A DNA stretch of 64,000 nucleotides. Origin: Sphingobacterium sp. PCS056. Its GTDB lineage: Bacteria > Bacteroidota > Bacteroidia > Sphingobacteriales > Sphingobacteriaceae. How positions within the stretch are numbered: the stretch's first letter is position 1; every line of letters starts with the position of its first letter. This document shows positions 45,516 through 54,952 of the stretch, in pieces. The stretch lies in contig NZ_CP096883.1 in the NCBI RefSeq assembly GCF_023273895.1, forward strand, positions 5,131,666-5,195,665, read 5' to 3'. The notes below the pieces were generated by a model. It made no database searches. It had not been told where the DNA came from and was given only the letters and a program-made list of their open reading frames with translations. The translations under genes and the position numbers were made by a program.

Positions 45516-46676
45516 ATGAATAAATTCACACTATTTATCCTAGCCCTATCCTCCTCCGGAATACTCTTTTTTAGCTGTAACTCTGGTAGTACTAAAGAAT
45601 TAGATAAAAAAAACAATGCTATTGCCCTACCAATATACTCAATTGATACAAGTTCTGCGAATACAATAAAAGATTATATTGGTACTATCGAAGGAAAGGT
45701 AAATGTGGAAATCCGACCTCAAGTAGAAGGAATTTTAGAAGAAATATATGTCGATGAGGGCGATTTTGTTGAAGCTGGTCAAAAATTATTTAAAATAAAT
45801 GCATCTGCTTACGATGAAATATTAAATAATATGGTTGCTACAGAAAATGTAGCTAAAGCAAAATTACAAAATGCAAGATTAGAAATGGAGCGCCTTCGCC
45901 CTTTAGTCGAAAACGAGGTAATTTCAGAAGTACGATTAAAATCTGCCCAATCTGAGTTTGATGTCGCCAAAGCATCCTTACAGCAAGCCTCAGCTGCTGT
46001 ACGTTCCGCCGACATCGATAAACAATTTACGACTATCAAAGCACCTGTATCGGGTTATATCGGACGTATACCAAAACGTGTCGGAAATTTAGTGACCAAA
46101 AATGACTCCCAATCTTTAACAGTCCTTTCTGATGTTCAGGAAGTCTATGTCTATTTTTCTATGAGTGAATCCGATTTCTTATATTTCAGTAAAAAACAAG
46201 CAAAACAAGATGTAAAAGATTCTATTTATTCCCAAAGCGGAAAAATTAGAAAACTTGCTTTCCCTGAAGTCTCCCTATTACTAGCCGATGGCGAATCTTA
46301 TGGCCGAAAAGGTAAAGTAGATGCAGTCAACGGGCAAGTAAATAGAACAACAGGTGCAATCTCGTTGCGTGCAACATTTCCGAATACCGACAACATCCTA
46401 CGTAATGGAAGTACTGGTACTCTCAAATTTGTAGAAACACAAAAAGGTGTCATTCAGATACCACAGATATCGACATCAGAATTACAAGATAAAACCTTTG
46501 TATACGTTGTTGATAACAACAATATTGTTCACCGCAGATCTGTTAAAATTGAAGGAAAATCCAATTCCAACTACATTATCTCAGAAGGCTTAACTGTCGG
46601 AGATCGGATTTTACTATCGGGCTTTGACAAAATATCGGAAGGTGCCACCATCATTCCAATCAACAAAACCAAATAA
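45516..46676 (+). CDS. RND efflux periplasmic adaptor lipoprotein
   Basis: A 386-residue membrane-fusion protein. The signal peptide ends in GILFFSC with Cys21 as a likely lipid anchor. The biotinyl-lipoyl-like part (VNVEIRPQVEGILEEIYVDE and GDFVEAGQKL) wraps around a helical hairpin (about 110-165) that would meet the outer-membrane channel. A beta-barrel and proximal domain follow. It starts a three-gene operon with the inner-membrane pump (35-base gap) and outer-membrane factor. No regulator is adjacent; the substrates are unknown. Confidence 0.93.
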   Translation: MNKFTLFILALSSSGILFFSCNSGSTKELDKKNNAIALPIYSIDTSSANTIKDYIGTIEGKVNVEIRPQVEGILEEIYVDEGDFVEAGQKLFKINASAYDEILNNMVATENVAKAKLQNARLEMERLRPLVENEVISEVRLKSAQSEFDVAKASLQQASAAVRSADIDKQFTTIKAPVSGYIGRIPKRVGNLVTKNDSQSLTVLSDVQEVYVYFSMSESDFLYFSKKQAKQDVKDSIYSQSGKIRKLAFPEVSLLLADGESYGRKGKVDAVNGQVNRTTGAISLRATFPNTDNILRNGSTGTLKFVETQKGVIQIPQISTSELQDKTFVYVVDNNNIVHRRSVKIEGKSNSNYIISEGLTVGDRILLSGFDKISEGATIIPINKTK

Positions 46677-46711
46677 TCAACTTTTCTTAATTTTTAATAA
46701 ACGATCTATAA

Positions 46712-49700
46712 ATGCTAAAAACATTTGTTAATAAACCCGTATTGGCTACCGTGGTCTCCATGCTCTTAGTAGTCTTAGGAGCCGTGGGATTAAAAATGCT
46801 ACCCGTATCTCGGTTTCCAGAAATAGCCCCACCCTCCGTAGTCGTTTCATTAAGTTATCCTGGTGCAAATGCAGAGACAGTAGCGAAGTCTGTTCTCTTA
46901 CCCATAGAAGAAGCTATTAATGGTGTAGAAGATATGACCTACATCCGATCTACAGCCAGTAATTCTGGATCAGGTTCAGTACAAGTATTTTTCAAAACCG
47001 GTATTAATCCAGATATTGCCTCTGTTAATGTTCAGACCAGAATATCAAAAGCAATAGGCTCTATTCCCTCAGAAGTCAATGAAGCTGGTATCACCGTTAT
47101 GCCTCGACAATCCGGGGTCATCATGACCATTAATCTCTTCGCAGATTCCAAGGAAAGCATGTTTGATGAAACGTTCTTACAAGCATATTCACAAATCAAT
47201 ATTATCCGACCTTTACTTCGTATAGACGGTATCGCCCAAGTGTCACGCGTCGGAGCTCGTGATTATTCCATGCGCATGTGGTTGAATCCTGAAAAACTAG
47301 CTTTATTCAATCTTGTACCAGACGATGTCATTACAGCAATTAAGGATCAGAACTTTGAAATAGCACCAGGTAAATTTGGAGAAACATCCGATGAAGTATT
47401 TGAAACCGTGATCAAACATAAAGGACGCTTCAGTCAACCGGAAGAATTTGAAAATATCGTCATCAAAACAAATGAAGATGGTTCTGTATTATACTTACGC
47501 GATTTGGCGCGTATTGAATTTGGTTCCTCCAATCTAGGTTCAGACAATAAAGTAAATGGGAAACCAGGATTGACTTTAAATATTACACAAACATCTGGAT
47601 CAAATGCCCATGATATTGATATTGAAGTGCGTAAAGTATTGGAAGATTTATCCAAGACATTTCCAGAGGGCATTAAATATGAAGTTTCCTACTCAGTTAG
47701 AGATCAGATTGATGCATCCATATCTCAAGTAAAACACACCCTATTTGAAGCCTTTATATTAGTCTTTATTATCGTCTTTATCTTTCTACAAGATTTTAGA
47801 TCGACGATCATTCCTGCAATCGCCATTCCTGTTTCACTCATAGGTACCTTTTTCTTTCTCAATCTATTTGGCTTCTCGCTCAACGTACTGACCATGTTTG
47901 CCTTGGTACTCTCGATCGGTATCGTCGTTGATGATGCTATTGTTGTAGTCGAAGCGATTCACCTAAAAATGCATGAGACTGGTATGAAAGCCCGAGAAGC
48001 AACTCTTTCCACCATGTCAGAGATTTCTGGAGCCATCGTATCGATTACCTTAGTGATGGCAGCTGTATTTATTCCTGTCGGTTTTATGGAAGGGCCTGCC
48101 GGTATATTCTATAGACAATTTGCCTATACATTGGCAACAGCCATTTTAATTTCAGCACTAACCGCTTTAACATTAAGTCCAGCATTATGTGCCTTGATTT
48201 TAAAAGCACCCGAACACGAGGATTCGTCAGCACAATCCGAAAAAAATAAATTTACCGCCTATAAAAAGCGTTTCTTTACAGCCTTTAACACCTCATTTGA
48301 CAACTTAACATCACGGTATATAGTTGGTGTTAAATATTTAATCCGAAATAAGAAGATTGCCATTACAGGTTTGATCGGTATTTCGGCGATCGGATTTACC
48401 CTATTATTATTAGCCCCTAAAAGTTTTATTCCTACTGAAGATGATAGTTTCGTTACTTATTCTTTGGCGATGCAACCAGGTGCGTCATTGGCAAGAACAA
48501 CAGAAGTTTTAAAACAAGCCGATAGCATTCTACAAAAGCGTAATCCAGATATTGCAGGGATGACGACCATATCAGGTTACAATGCTTTAGATGGAAGTAC
48601 AAGTCCTGCATATGCCGTAGGTTATATTAATCTAAAAAGCTATGATAGACGAGAAAAAATCAAAGATATTGAAGCCTTTATGGACACGATACGTCAGGAT
48701 CTTTCGGTAATCAATGAAGCGACATTTAACGTATTTCCACGACCTACTGTTCAAGGTTTCGGAGATTTCGCAGGTATTCAATTGGTTTTAGAAGATAAAT
48801 TAGGTGGAGAAATTTTAGATTTTAGTAGTATCGCCGATACCTTCATCAATGAAATCAATCAGCTACCCGAAGTTAAAAGTGCCTATACTTCCTTTAAAGC
48901 AAATTTCCCACAATATGAAGTAGATATTGATGCTGTTAAAGCCAAGTCATTAGGAGTGGACATTAAATCGCTCATGTCTACCATACGTGCATATTACGGA
49001 CGCGTACAAGCAGGAGATTTTAGTCGCTTTGGCCGACAATATCGTGTTTACATACAAGCAGATTACGATTACCGAACAGATCCCGAATCCTTTAAATCAA
49101 TTTTTGTCAGAAATAAAAACAATGAAATGGTTCCTATCAGCACCTTACTCACCTTAAAAAAGGTGGTAGGTCCAGAAACCATCACCCGTTACAATTTATA
49201 TAATGCCATTACCATCAATGCTAACCCAAATGAAGGTTATAGTACCGGCGACGCTATGAAAGCAATTGAAAAATTAGCCGTAGAAAAGCTTCCTGGAAAT
49301 TATAGTTATGAGTGGACCGGTATGAGCTTAGAGGAGTCCGAATCGGGTTCTCAGACTATACTGATCTTCATCATGAGTATTGTTTTTGTGTACTTCCTGT
49401 TATCAGCACAATATGAGAGCTATATCTTACCTTGGGCAGTATTATTATCCATACCAGTAGGTCTTGTCGGCGTCTATGCCACCATTTTACTCGTGGGTTT
49501 AGAAAACAATATATATGTACAGGTGGGAGTTATTATGTTAATTGGTCTACTTGCCAAAAATGCCATATTAATAATCGAGTTTGCCGTTCAGGAAAGAAAC
49601 AAAGGACTAAGTATTTATGATTCCGCTGTAGCAGGAGCAAAGTTACGTTTGCGTCCTATCTTGATGACCTCTTTTGCATTTGTCGCTGGTTTAATACCAC

Positions 49701-49867
49701 TCATGTGGTCTTCCGGACCATCCGCAAAAGGTAATCACTCGATCAGTTTCGGTGCTGCAGGAGGAATGCTGTTTGGTGTTTTACTCGGGATTTTCATTAT
49801 CCCTGTACTCTATATCATCTTCAAAACCTTAGATGAACGCTTAAAAAATAATTTTAAATCCAACTAG
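46712..49867 (+). CDS. RND (HAE1-type) multidrug efflux pump, inner-membrane subunit
   Basis: A 1051-residue proton-driven pump. Twelve membrane helices and two large periplasmic loops fit AcrB-like proteins. The fourth helix carries VLSIGIVVDDAIVVVEAI with the paired aspartates of the proton path, and LVGLENNIYVQVGVIMLIGL shows the repeat in the second half. The GPSAKGNHSISFGAAGGMLFGVLLG end segment is also typical. It lies between the adaptor and channel genes and would form the tripartite pump with them. Drug profile cannot be read from sequence. Confidence 0.95.
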   Translation: MLKTFVNKPVLATVVSMLLVVLGAVGLKMLPVSRFPEIAPPSVVVSLSYPGANAETVAKSVLLPIEEAINGVEDMTYIRSTASNSGSGSVQVFFKTGINPDIASVNVQTRISKAIGSIPSEVNEAGITVMPRQSGVIMTINLFADSKESMFDETFLQAYSQINIIRPLLRIDGIAQVSRVGARDYSMRMWLNPEKLALFNLVPDDVITAIKDQNFEIAPGKFGETSDEVFETVIKHKGRFSQPEEFENIVIKTNEDGSVLYLRDLARIEFGSSNLGSDNKVNGKPGLTLNITQTSGSNAHDIDIEVRKVLEDLSKTFPEGIKYEVSYSVRDQIDASISQVKHTLFEAFILVFIIVFIFLQDFRSTIIPAIAIPVSLIGTFFFLNLFGFSLNVLTMFALVLSIGIVVDDAIVVVEAIHLKMHETGMKAREATLSTMSEISGAIVSITLVMAAVFIPVGFMEGPAGIFYRQFAYTLATAILISALTALTLSPALCALILKAPEHEDSSAQSEKNKFTAYKKRFFTAFNTSFDNLTSRYIVGVKYLIRNKKIAITGLIGISAIGFTLLLLAPKSFIPTEDDSFVTYSLAMQPGASLARTTEVLKQADSILQKRNPDIAGMTTISGYNALDGSTSPAYAVGYINLKSYDRREKIKDIEAFMDTIRQDLSVINEATFNVFPRPTVQGFGDFAGIQLVLEDKLGGEILDFSSIADTFINEINQLPEVKSAYTSFKANFPQYEVDIDAVKAKSLGVDIKSLMSTIRAYYGRVQAGDFSRFGRQYRVYIQADYDYRTDPESFKSIFVRNKNNEMVPISTLLTLKKVVGPETITRYNLYNAITINANPNEGYSTGDAMKAIEKLAVEKLPGNYSYEWTGMSLEESESGSQTILIFIMSIVFVYFLLSAQYESYILPWAVLLSIPVGLVGVYATILLVGLENNIYVQVGVIMLIGLLAKNAILIIEFAVQERNKGLSIYDSAVAGAKLRLRPILMTSFAFVAGLIPLMWSSGPSAKGNHSISFGAAGGMLFGVLLGIFIIPVLYIIFKTLDERLKNNFKSN

Positions 49868-49877
49868 TCTGTTATAC

Positions 49878-51332
49878 ATGCAACATATCAATCGTCATAT
49901 TTTCTTATTTACAGCTATTTTACTCCTATTTTCATCATGTAAAATGGGACAACGCTACACTGCTCCAAATTATCAACTTCCTGATCAATTTCGTGCTGAC
50001 TCCACTTATCAGGATAGTATGGAAACACTTGCTCAAGTCGATTGGCGCAATTTTTTCACGGATTCGAGCCTAGTTCAGCTTATTGATGCTGGATTAGCCA
50101 ATAATTACGATATGCGTAGCGCAATTTTAAATATTCAAATCGCCAATCGTCAATTGTCACAATCAAAAGCCGGCTATCTTCCACAATTAGATGCCACACT
50201 TGCAGGTGTTGGACAAGAATGGAGATCCAAGAATTATTATGCAGGACCTGCCTCTAAAATTTATGACGGAAAAGACGCAAAAAATAATCTTTTCAAAACA
50301 CAATCACAATACTTAACCACTTTGAGCTTAAGTTGGGAAATCGACATCTGGGGTAAAATATCCGCTCAAAAAGAAGAGGCATTAGCCAATTTTCTGGGCT
50401 CTACTGAAGCAAAAAAAGCGATACAAACAAGCTTGATTGCCAATATCGCAAAAGGTTATTTTAACCTGTTGACTTTGGATGCCCAAATTGAAGTAGCTCT
50501 TCGAAATGTACAACTTAATGACAGTACATTAAGAATGATTCAGTTGCAGTTTGATGCAGGTGAGATCACATCATTAGCCATTCAGCAAACTCAGTCTCAA
50601 CGACTGCTTGCCGCTTCATTAGTACCACAGTTGGAACAGGAGATCCAAATTCAAGAAAATTCGTTATTGGAGCTGACAGGAAAAATGCCCGATAAAATCG
50701 CTCGTGGAAAAAGCTTACAACATTTAATTGATGAATCTAAAATTTCTTTAGGATCACCGTTAGACTTAATCCGTAATAGACCCGATATTAGAGAAGCAGA
50801 GCTAGACTTGATAGCGGCGAATGCGCAAATGAATATAAATCAAGCTTTGAGATATCCATCATTGACGCTTGGTGGTACACTGGGACTAAATTCGATGTTA
50901 CCTGAAAATTGGTTTAATATCCCAGGTTCTTTACTGGGGTCGGCACTAGGAAATGTGACAATGCCGATTTTCAAAAACAGAAAATTAAAAACAGCTTACG
51001 AAGTCTCAAAATTAGAGCGCGAGAAAGCCGAAATAAATTTACAAAAAACTGTCTTGAGATCCGTAAATGAAGTATCCAATAGTTTCACCTCACTCACCAA
51101 ATTAAAAGAACAATTGGTATTAGCCGAAGCCCGAGTTGCCAATTCACACTTGGCCGTGAAAAATGCCAACTTATTATTTAAATCTGGATATGCAACCTAT
51201 CTGGAGGTCATAACAGCCCAATCCAATGCACTGACATCTGAATTGAATTTAGTTTCGATCAAGCATTCTCAATTGGATTCTTTTGTCGAATTATACAAAT
51301 CTTTAGGTGGCGGTTGGGCAACATCTATGTAA
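49878..51332 (+). CDS. RND efflux outer-membrane factor (NodT/OprM-like lipoprotein)
   Basis: A 484-residue TolC-like channel. A signal peptide with FSSC (Cys20) marks a lipoprotein, followed by MGQRYTAPNYQLP, the usual mature start of NodT proteins. Two helical repeats of the TolC type are visible (about 60-270 and 280-480), each ending in long Gln/Leu-rich helices. It starts 10 bases after the pump gene, so it is co-transcribed. Its 3' end overlaps the convergent SafE gene by 8 bases. Confidence 0.93.
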   Translation: MQHINRHIFLFTAILLLFSSCKMGQRYTAPNYQLPDQFRADSTYQDSMETLAQVDWRNFFTDSSLVQLIDAGLANNYDMRSAILNIQIANRQLSQSKAGYLPQLDATLAGVGQEWRSKNYYAGPASKIYDGKDAKNNLFKTQSQYLTTLSLSWEIDIWGKISAQKEEALANFLGSTEAKKAIQTSLIANIAKGYFNLLTLDAQIEVALRNVQLNDSTLRMIQLQFDAGEITSLAIQQTQSQRLLAASLVPQLEQEIQIQENSLLELTGKMPDKIARGKSLQHLIDESKISLGSPLDLIRNRPDIREAELDLIAANAQMNINQALRYPSLTLGGTLGLNSMLPENWFNIPGSLLGSALGNVTMPIFKNRKLKTAYEVSKLEREKAEINLQKTVLRSVNEVSNSFTSLTKLKEQLVLAEARVANSHLAVKNANLLFKSGYATYLEVITAQSNALTSELNLVSIKHSQLDSFVELYKSLGGGWATSM

Positions 51333-52023
51333 TATGACAGTTTATTGCTCCATCAACATGGAGCAATGGACTTAAATATGGAATATCTAAATTTGCACCC
51401 CGTAATAAGAACCAGATTCCCATCAAAATATAAAGGAAGGGTAACCATTTCGAAAAATTCATTTTAAAATATGTTCGAATAAAATTCCCTAAGAAAGAAA
51501 AGACTAATAACAAGGGAAGTGTTCCTAAACCGAACATGATCATGAAGTAAAAACTTGTCAGACTAGACGATGTATTCATCGCTGCTGCAGCTGCCATGTA
51601 CAGCATACCACAGGGTAAGATTCCATTTAAAACTCCAGCAAAAAAACTCCCACCTGGTCTATAGAGCCACCTTCCCATTATTTTGGCTATTGGTTGAACA
51701 AAACGCATTTGTAATTTTATAAAACCTTCATTTTTAATCTTAAATAATTGAACCAACCCTATAATGAGCAATATGATTCCTGTAAAAAGACTCAATCCCA
51801 TTTGCCATCCTTGGATAGAAGCGATTTTACCAACCAGACCAAGTACGAAACCAAAAATACCATAAGTCAGTATTCTTCCAACTTGATAGAATAGTTTATT
51901 TAGAGCTATTTTCCAAGTCAATTCTTGACTACCTTGTATCGCAAGAAGTAAAGGTCCGCACATGACAGCGCAATGAATGCTTCCAAATAGACCCATAAAA
52001 AACGCAAAATACAGATAGCTCAT
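51325..52023 (-). CDS. SafE/UreH-like membrane protein in the cbb3 operon
   Basis: A 232-residue membrane protein with about six helices. The N-terminal GLFGSIHCAVMCGPLLLAI carries an HCxxxC metal-site-like motif typical of the sulfite-exporter/UreH-like family (COG2836). Proteins of this type often sit beside cbb3 genes in Bacteroidota and may help copper handling; this is inference. It is 1 base downstream of fixH-like and ends overlapping the RND channel gene. A hairpin (ATTGCTCCAT/ATGGAGCAAT, 51344-51367) lies within its last codons. Confidence 0.85.
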   Translation of the reverse strand: MSYLYFAFFMGLFGSIHCAVMCGPLLLAIQGSQELTWKIALNKLFYQVGRILTYGIFGFVLGLVGKIASIQGWQMGLSLFTGIILLIIGLVQLFKIKNEGFIKLQMRFVQPIAKIMGRWLYRPGGSFFAGVLNGILPCGMLYMAAAAAMNTSSSLTSFYFMIMFGLGTLPLLLVFSFLGNFIRTYFKMNFSKWLPFLYILMGIWFLLRGANLDIPYLSPLLHVDGAINCHIT

Positions 52024-52024
52024 C

Positions 52025-52447
52025 TTACAAATGCAATTGTTGATCTGTTAAAAAATCCAATCCACCACTCTTCCAGACGATTTCCAAATTCCAAGTCCCT
52101 TTTTTCAAACTCGAAATCGGTAATTGGTATAAGGTAGAATTGGTCTCAAAGGGTAATTGTAAATCAATACTACTATCAGAAGGTCGCTTAAAGATTAAGT
52201 TTCCTTTATTTGCTGCATGGACAAATTCAATATACAAGGTATCCTGACTGATTTTTACAATAGGTTTAGCCCGATGCGTAACCACATTTTCTTTTTTATT
52301 ATAAACTTGATCATAGTTTAAACCCTGCTCATAATAATCCGTATCTTCTAATGTATCCGTATCATGGCTTACCATATAAATCCCAGCACTTATGATACAC
52401 AACATAAATACACCTAAACTTAAAAATATTTTACCACCCCAATTCAT
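52025..52447 (-). CDS. ccoH: FixH/CcoH-like protein
   Basis: A 140-residue protein with one N-terminal membrane helix (about 5-28) and a soluble domain on the outer side. The position right after ccoG, and the FixH-like pattern HDTDTLEDTDYYEQGLNYDQVYNK, support CcoH, an assembly factor for the cbb3 oxidase. The domain ends in short beta strands. It lies 34 bases from ccoG and 1 base from the SafE-like gene, so it is part of the same operon. Confidence 0.85.
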   Translation of the reverse strand: MNWGGKIFLSLGVFMLCIISAGIYMVSHDTDTLEDTDYYEQGLNYDQVYNKKENVVTHRAKPIVKISQDTLYIEFVHAANKGNLIFKRPSDSSIDLQLPFETNSTLYQLPISSLKKGTWNLEIVWKSGGLDFLTDQQLHL

Positions 52448-52481
52448 CTGCTATTTTTCTTATTTTACAATTTCTATAAAT

Positions 52482-53867
52482 TTACATACCAGGAGGAGCA
52501 ATAAATGTCGTTTTAAGTGTCTCAACTTTTCGATCTCCAGAATAGACAGCTATTTTCACGTTCTCCTTATATTTCTCCACATCATCCTTATTAATGATTA
52601 GGAAAAAACTTAATGAGGCAGTTCCACCTTTAGCCAATGTCTTTATCGGATTTACAACCTGAATTTTTAATTTTTCATCCTCAGGAACTAATCTGAACGG
52701 CATTTCTGATGCACTCTTATTTACTAATTCGAGTGAATATAGATTACTGATAGTCTGATCATCCCGTAATTGATAGGAACTTCCCTTAGCTCTTAATAAA
52801 GTAGCACCGACATCTGAACGCATTATGATCAGCGAAACAAAAACAGAGATCAATGCCACTAATACAACCGAATACGCGATCGCTCTTGTATTACTTCTTT
52901 TAGTGACAGTTCCTTGAATTTCACCCATCGTATAAAAACCGATCAGCTTTTTAGGCTTACCAATTTTTTCCATGACAGCATCACAAGCATCCACACAAGC
53001 CGTACAGCTCACACACTCCATTTGCAAACCATTTCGAATATCAATGCCAGTAGGACACACATGAACACAAATTTGGCAATCAATGCAATCTCCCTTTACT
53101 TCCTGTATATCCTTTTTTTGTTTACCACGAGGTTCACCACGACGATGATCGTAAGCGACGGTTATACTTTGATCATCGAGCAATACACCCTGTAACCTTC
53201 CATATGGACAAATCGTGGTACAGACAATTTCCCTAATATGGGCAAATACAGCATAAAAAACAAAGGTGAATATGATAATAGCAAATAATCCTCCCAAATG
53301 CTGATCCAGCGGGTCGGTAACAATTTTATAAAGCGCATCTACTCCAATGATGTAGGATAAAAAGATATTGGATATTAAAAATGAAATCAATAGAAATATG
53401 CTATGTTTTAATATCTTTTTAAATTTCTTCTCATCAGTATTAGGACCTTCATTCAATTTTTTTTGTTGCTGCCAATCCCCTTCAATCCAATACTCAATTT
53501 TCCGAAAAATCAGCTCCATAAAAATCGTTTGAGGACAAGTCCAGCCACACCAGATACGACCAAAAACAACAGTAAATAAAACAACACAAACCATCACGAT
53601 CAACATCCCAAAAACAAAAATGTGTAAATCCTGAGGATAAAAAATGCTCCCTAGAATACTGAACTTCCGTTCCAAGATGTTGAACATCAAAAATGGCTCA
53701 CCTCCTATTTTTATAAAAGGAGCTGCAAATAAAAACAGTAGCAACCCATACCCGACCCATTGCCTTATCACATATAATTGTCCCGAAGGCTTCTTTGCAT
53801 ATATCCAGGCACGTTTTGTCTTATTATTATTCGGAGTCTCAGGAAAATTTGTCGCTACTGCTTTCAT
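52482..53867 (-). CDS. ccoG: Cytochrome c oxidase accessory protein CcoG
   Basis: A 461-residue membrane protein with two iron-sulfur cluster motifs, CIDCQICVHVCPTG and CVSCTACVDAC, plus a further CGWTCP/CTTICPYG pair on the membrane side. CcoG helps copper reach the cbb3 oxidase. Helices flank the cluster region, and a C-terminal beta domain (about 345-460) is exported. The open frame extends to 53918, but the ATG at 53867 follows the ccoP stop with 10 bases between and gives a typical N-terminus; the longer form would overlap ccoP. Confidence 0.93.
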   Translation of the reverse strand: MKAVATNFPETPNNNKTKRAWIYAKKPSGQLYVIRQWVGYGLLLFLFAAPFIKIGGEPFLMFNILERKFSILGSIFYPQDLHIFVFGMLIVMVCVVLFTVVFGRIWCGWTCPQTIFMELIFRKIEYWIEGDWQQQKKLNEGPNTDEKKFKKILKHSIFLLISFLISNIFLSYIIGVDALYKIVTDPLDQHLGGLFAIIIFTFVFYAVFAHIREIVCTTICPYGRLQGVLLDDQSITVAYDHRRGEPRGKQKKDIQEVKGDCIDCQICVHVCPTGIDIRNGLQMECVSCTACVDACDAVMEKIGKPKKLIGFYTMGEIQGTVTKRSNTRAIAYSVVLVALISVFVSLIIMRSDVGATLLRAKGSSYQLRDDQTISNLYSLELVNKSASEMPFRLVPEDEKLKIQVVNPIKTLAKGGTASLSFFLIINKDDVEKYKENVKIAVYSGDRKVETLKTTFIAPPGM

Positions 53868-53877
53868 AAATATAATG

Positions 53878-54747
53878 TTATTGAACTTTTGTCGAATCTG
53901 TTGCTGCAGCTTTCGCATCTGCAGCTTGGTATGCTACCTCAGTTCCTTGAGGTTCCTTTGGATTTGCAGGTTTTGTATCACGGAGGGAAATAATATAACT
54001 GCTCACCTCGGCAATCTGTCCTGGAGTCAGTGTCTGTTCCCAAGGGACCATCCCCTTATCAGGAACACCATATTTAACCGTTTTAAAAATATCCTTAATT
54101 TCGCCGCCATGTAGCCAAAATTTATCCGTTAAGTTTGGACCTATACCGCCTTCTCCAGCTCCACCATGACAAGCGACACAATTGGCCTGAAAAACAGCAC
54201 TACCGGCCGCTAGCTTAGTCTCATCAAAGAGCACACTGGATTCATCAATTAAATTAGCTGCCTGTGCTAAATATTCCTGCTTTGCAATTTCCGCCTTTTC
54301 CATCTCCTGAACGTACTCTTGATTCTGATTAAGTCCCCAGCCAAATACATGGTAGATCAGAATGTAAACAACTGCGAAAGTCATGGTCGAATAAAACAGC
54401 GCGTTGAACCAAATAGGTACCGGATTGTCCAATTCACTGATTCCATCATACTCGTGGTCGATAATCAAGTCTTTCTCTTCAGAAATTGGACGTAAACCCA
54501 ATAATTTATTCCAAGAAGCTTTTCGCGACTCTTTTCTCTTAACTTTAGTTACTTGTTCTTCCTTTAAAACTTCCGGCATTGTGATACGCAGAATAGAACG
54601 CATGGCCTTATTCACGATCAATGCTGTAGCTAGTAAAGCAATCATGACAACAATAAGTACAACAACTAAAATATCTTGATACATATTGCCTGAGCCAATG
54701 CCCCATGCTGCCGCATTTAAAACTGTAATATTTAAAAATAAACTCAT
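53878..54747 (-). CDS. ccoP: cbb3 oxidase cytochrome c subunit CcoP
   Basis: A 289-residue membrane-anchored cytochrome c. Membrane helices lie at about 20-45 and 110-140, and a single heme motif CVACH (about 190) with GPNLTD sits in the C-terminal domain. The proteobacterial CcoP has two hemes; here only one CxxCH is seen, which I recall as usual for Bacteroidota. It passes electrons to the catalytic subunit. The start codon is 2 bases from the end of ccoQ, so the operon is tight. Confidence 0.9.
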   Translation of the reverse strand: MSLFLNITVLNAAAWGIGSGNMYQDILVVVLIVVMIALLATALIVNKAMRSILRITMPEVLKEEQVTKVKRKESRKASWNKLLGLRPISEEKDLIIDHEYDGISELDNPVPIWFNALFYSTMTFAVVYILIYHVFGWGLNQNQEYVQEMEKAEIAKQEYLAQAANLIDESSVLFDETKLAAGSAVFQANCVACHGGAGEGGIGPNLTDKFWLHGGEIKDIFKTVKYGVPDKGMVPWEQTLTPGQIAEVSSYIISLRDTKPANPKEPQGTEVAYQAADAKAAATDSTKVQ

Positions 54748-54749
54748 AT

Positions 54750-54941
54750 TTATAAACTATCTGATGACTCACTTTTATTAATATCATCCTCTTGGAACGG
54801 AAGTTCCTTCATATATGAAATATGCTCTTTATTCATTCTGAATAACATAATTCCGACAATAATGAAGAATACTAGAAATATCCATAATGAAGCGATCAGA
54901 TACAGTTCGCTACCATTTAAATTTGTTATCTGTTTGAACAT
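54750..54941 (-). CDS. ccoQ: CcoQ-like small cbb3 subunit
   Basis: A 63-residue protein with one membrane helix (about 12-34, YLIASLWIFLVFFIIVGIML) and a charged tail (MNKEHISYMKELPFQEDD). Its place between the CcoNO and CcoP genes and its size fit CcoQ, which stabilises the complex. Sequence similarity is low by nature, so the call rests mainly on context. Confidence 0.8.
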   Translation of the reverse strand: MFKQITNLNGSELYLIASLWIFLVFFIIVGIMLFRMNKEHISYMKELPFQEDDINKSESSDSL

Positions 54942-54952
54942 AATCCTTTATT

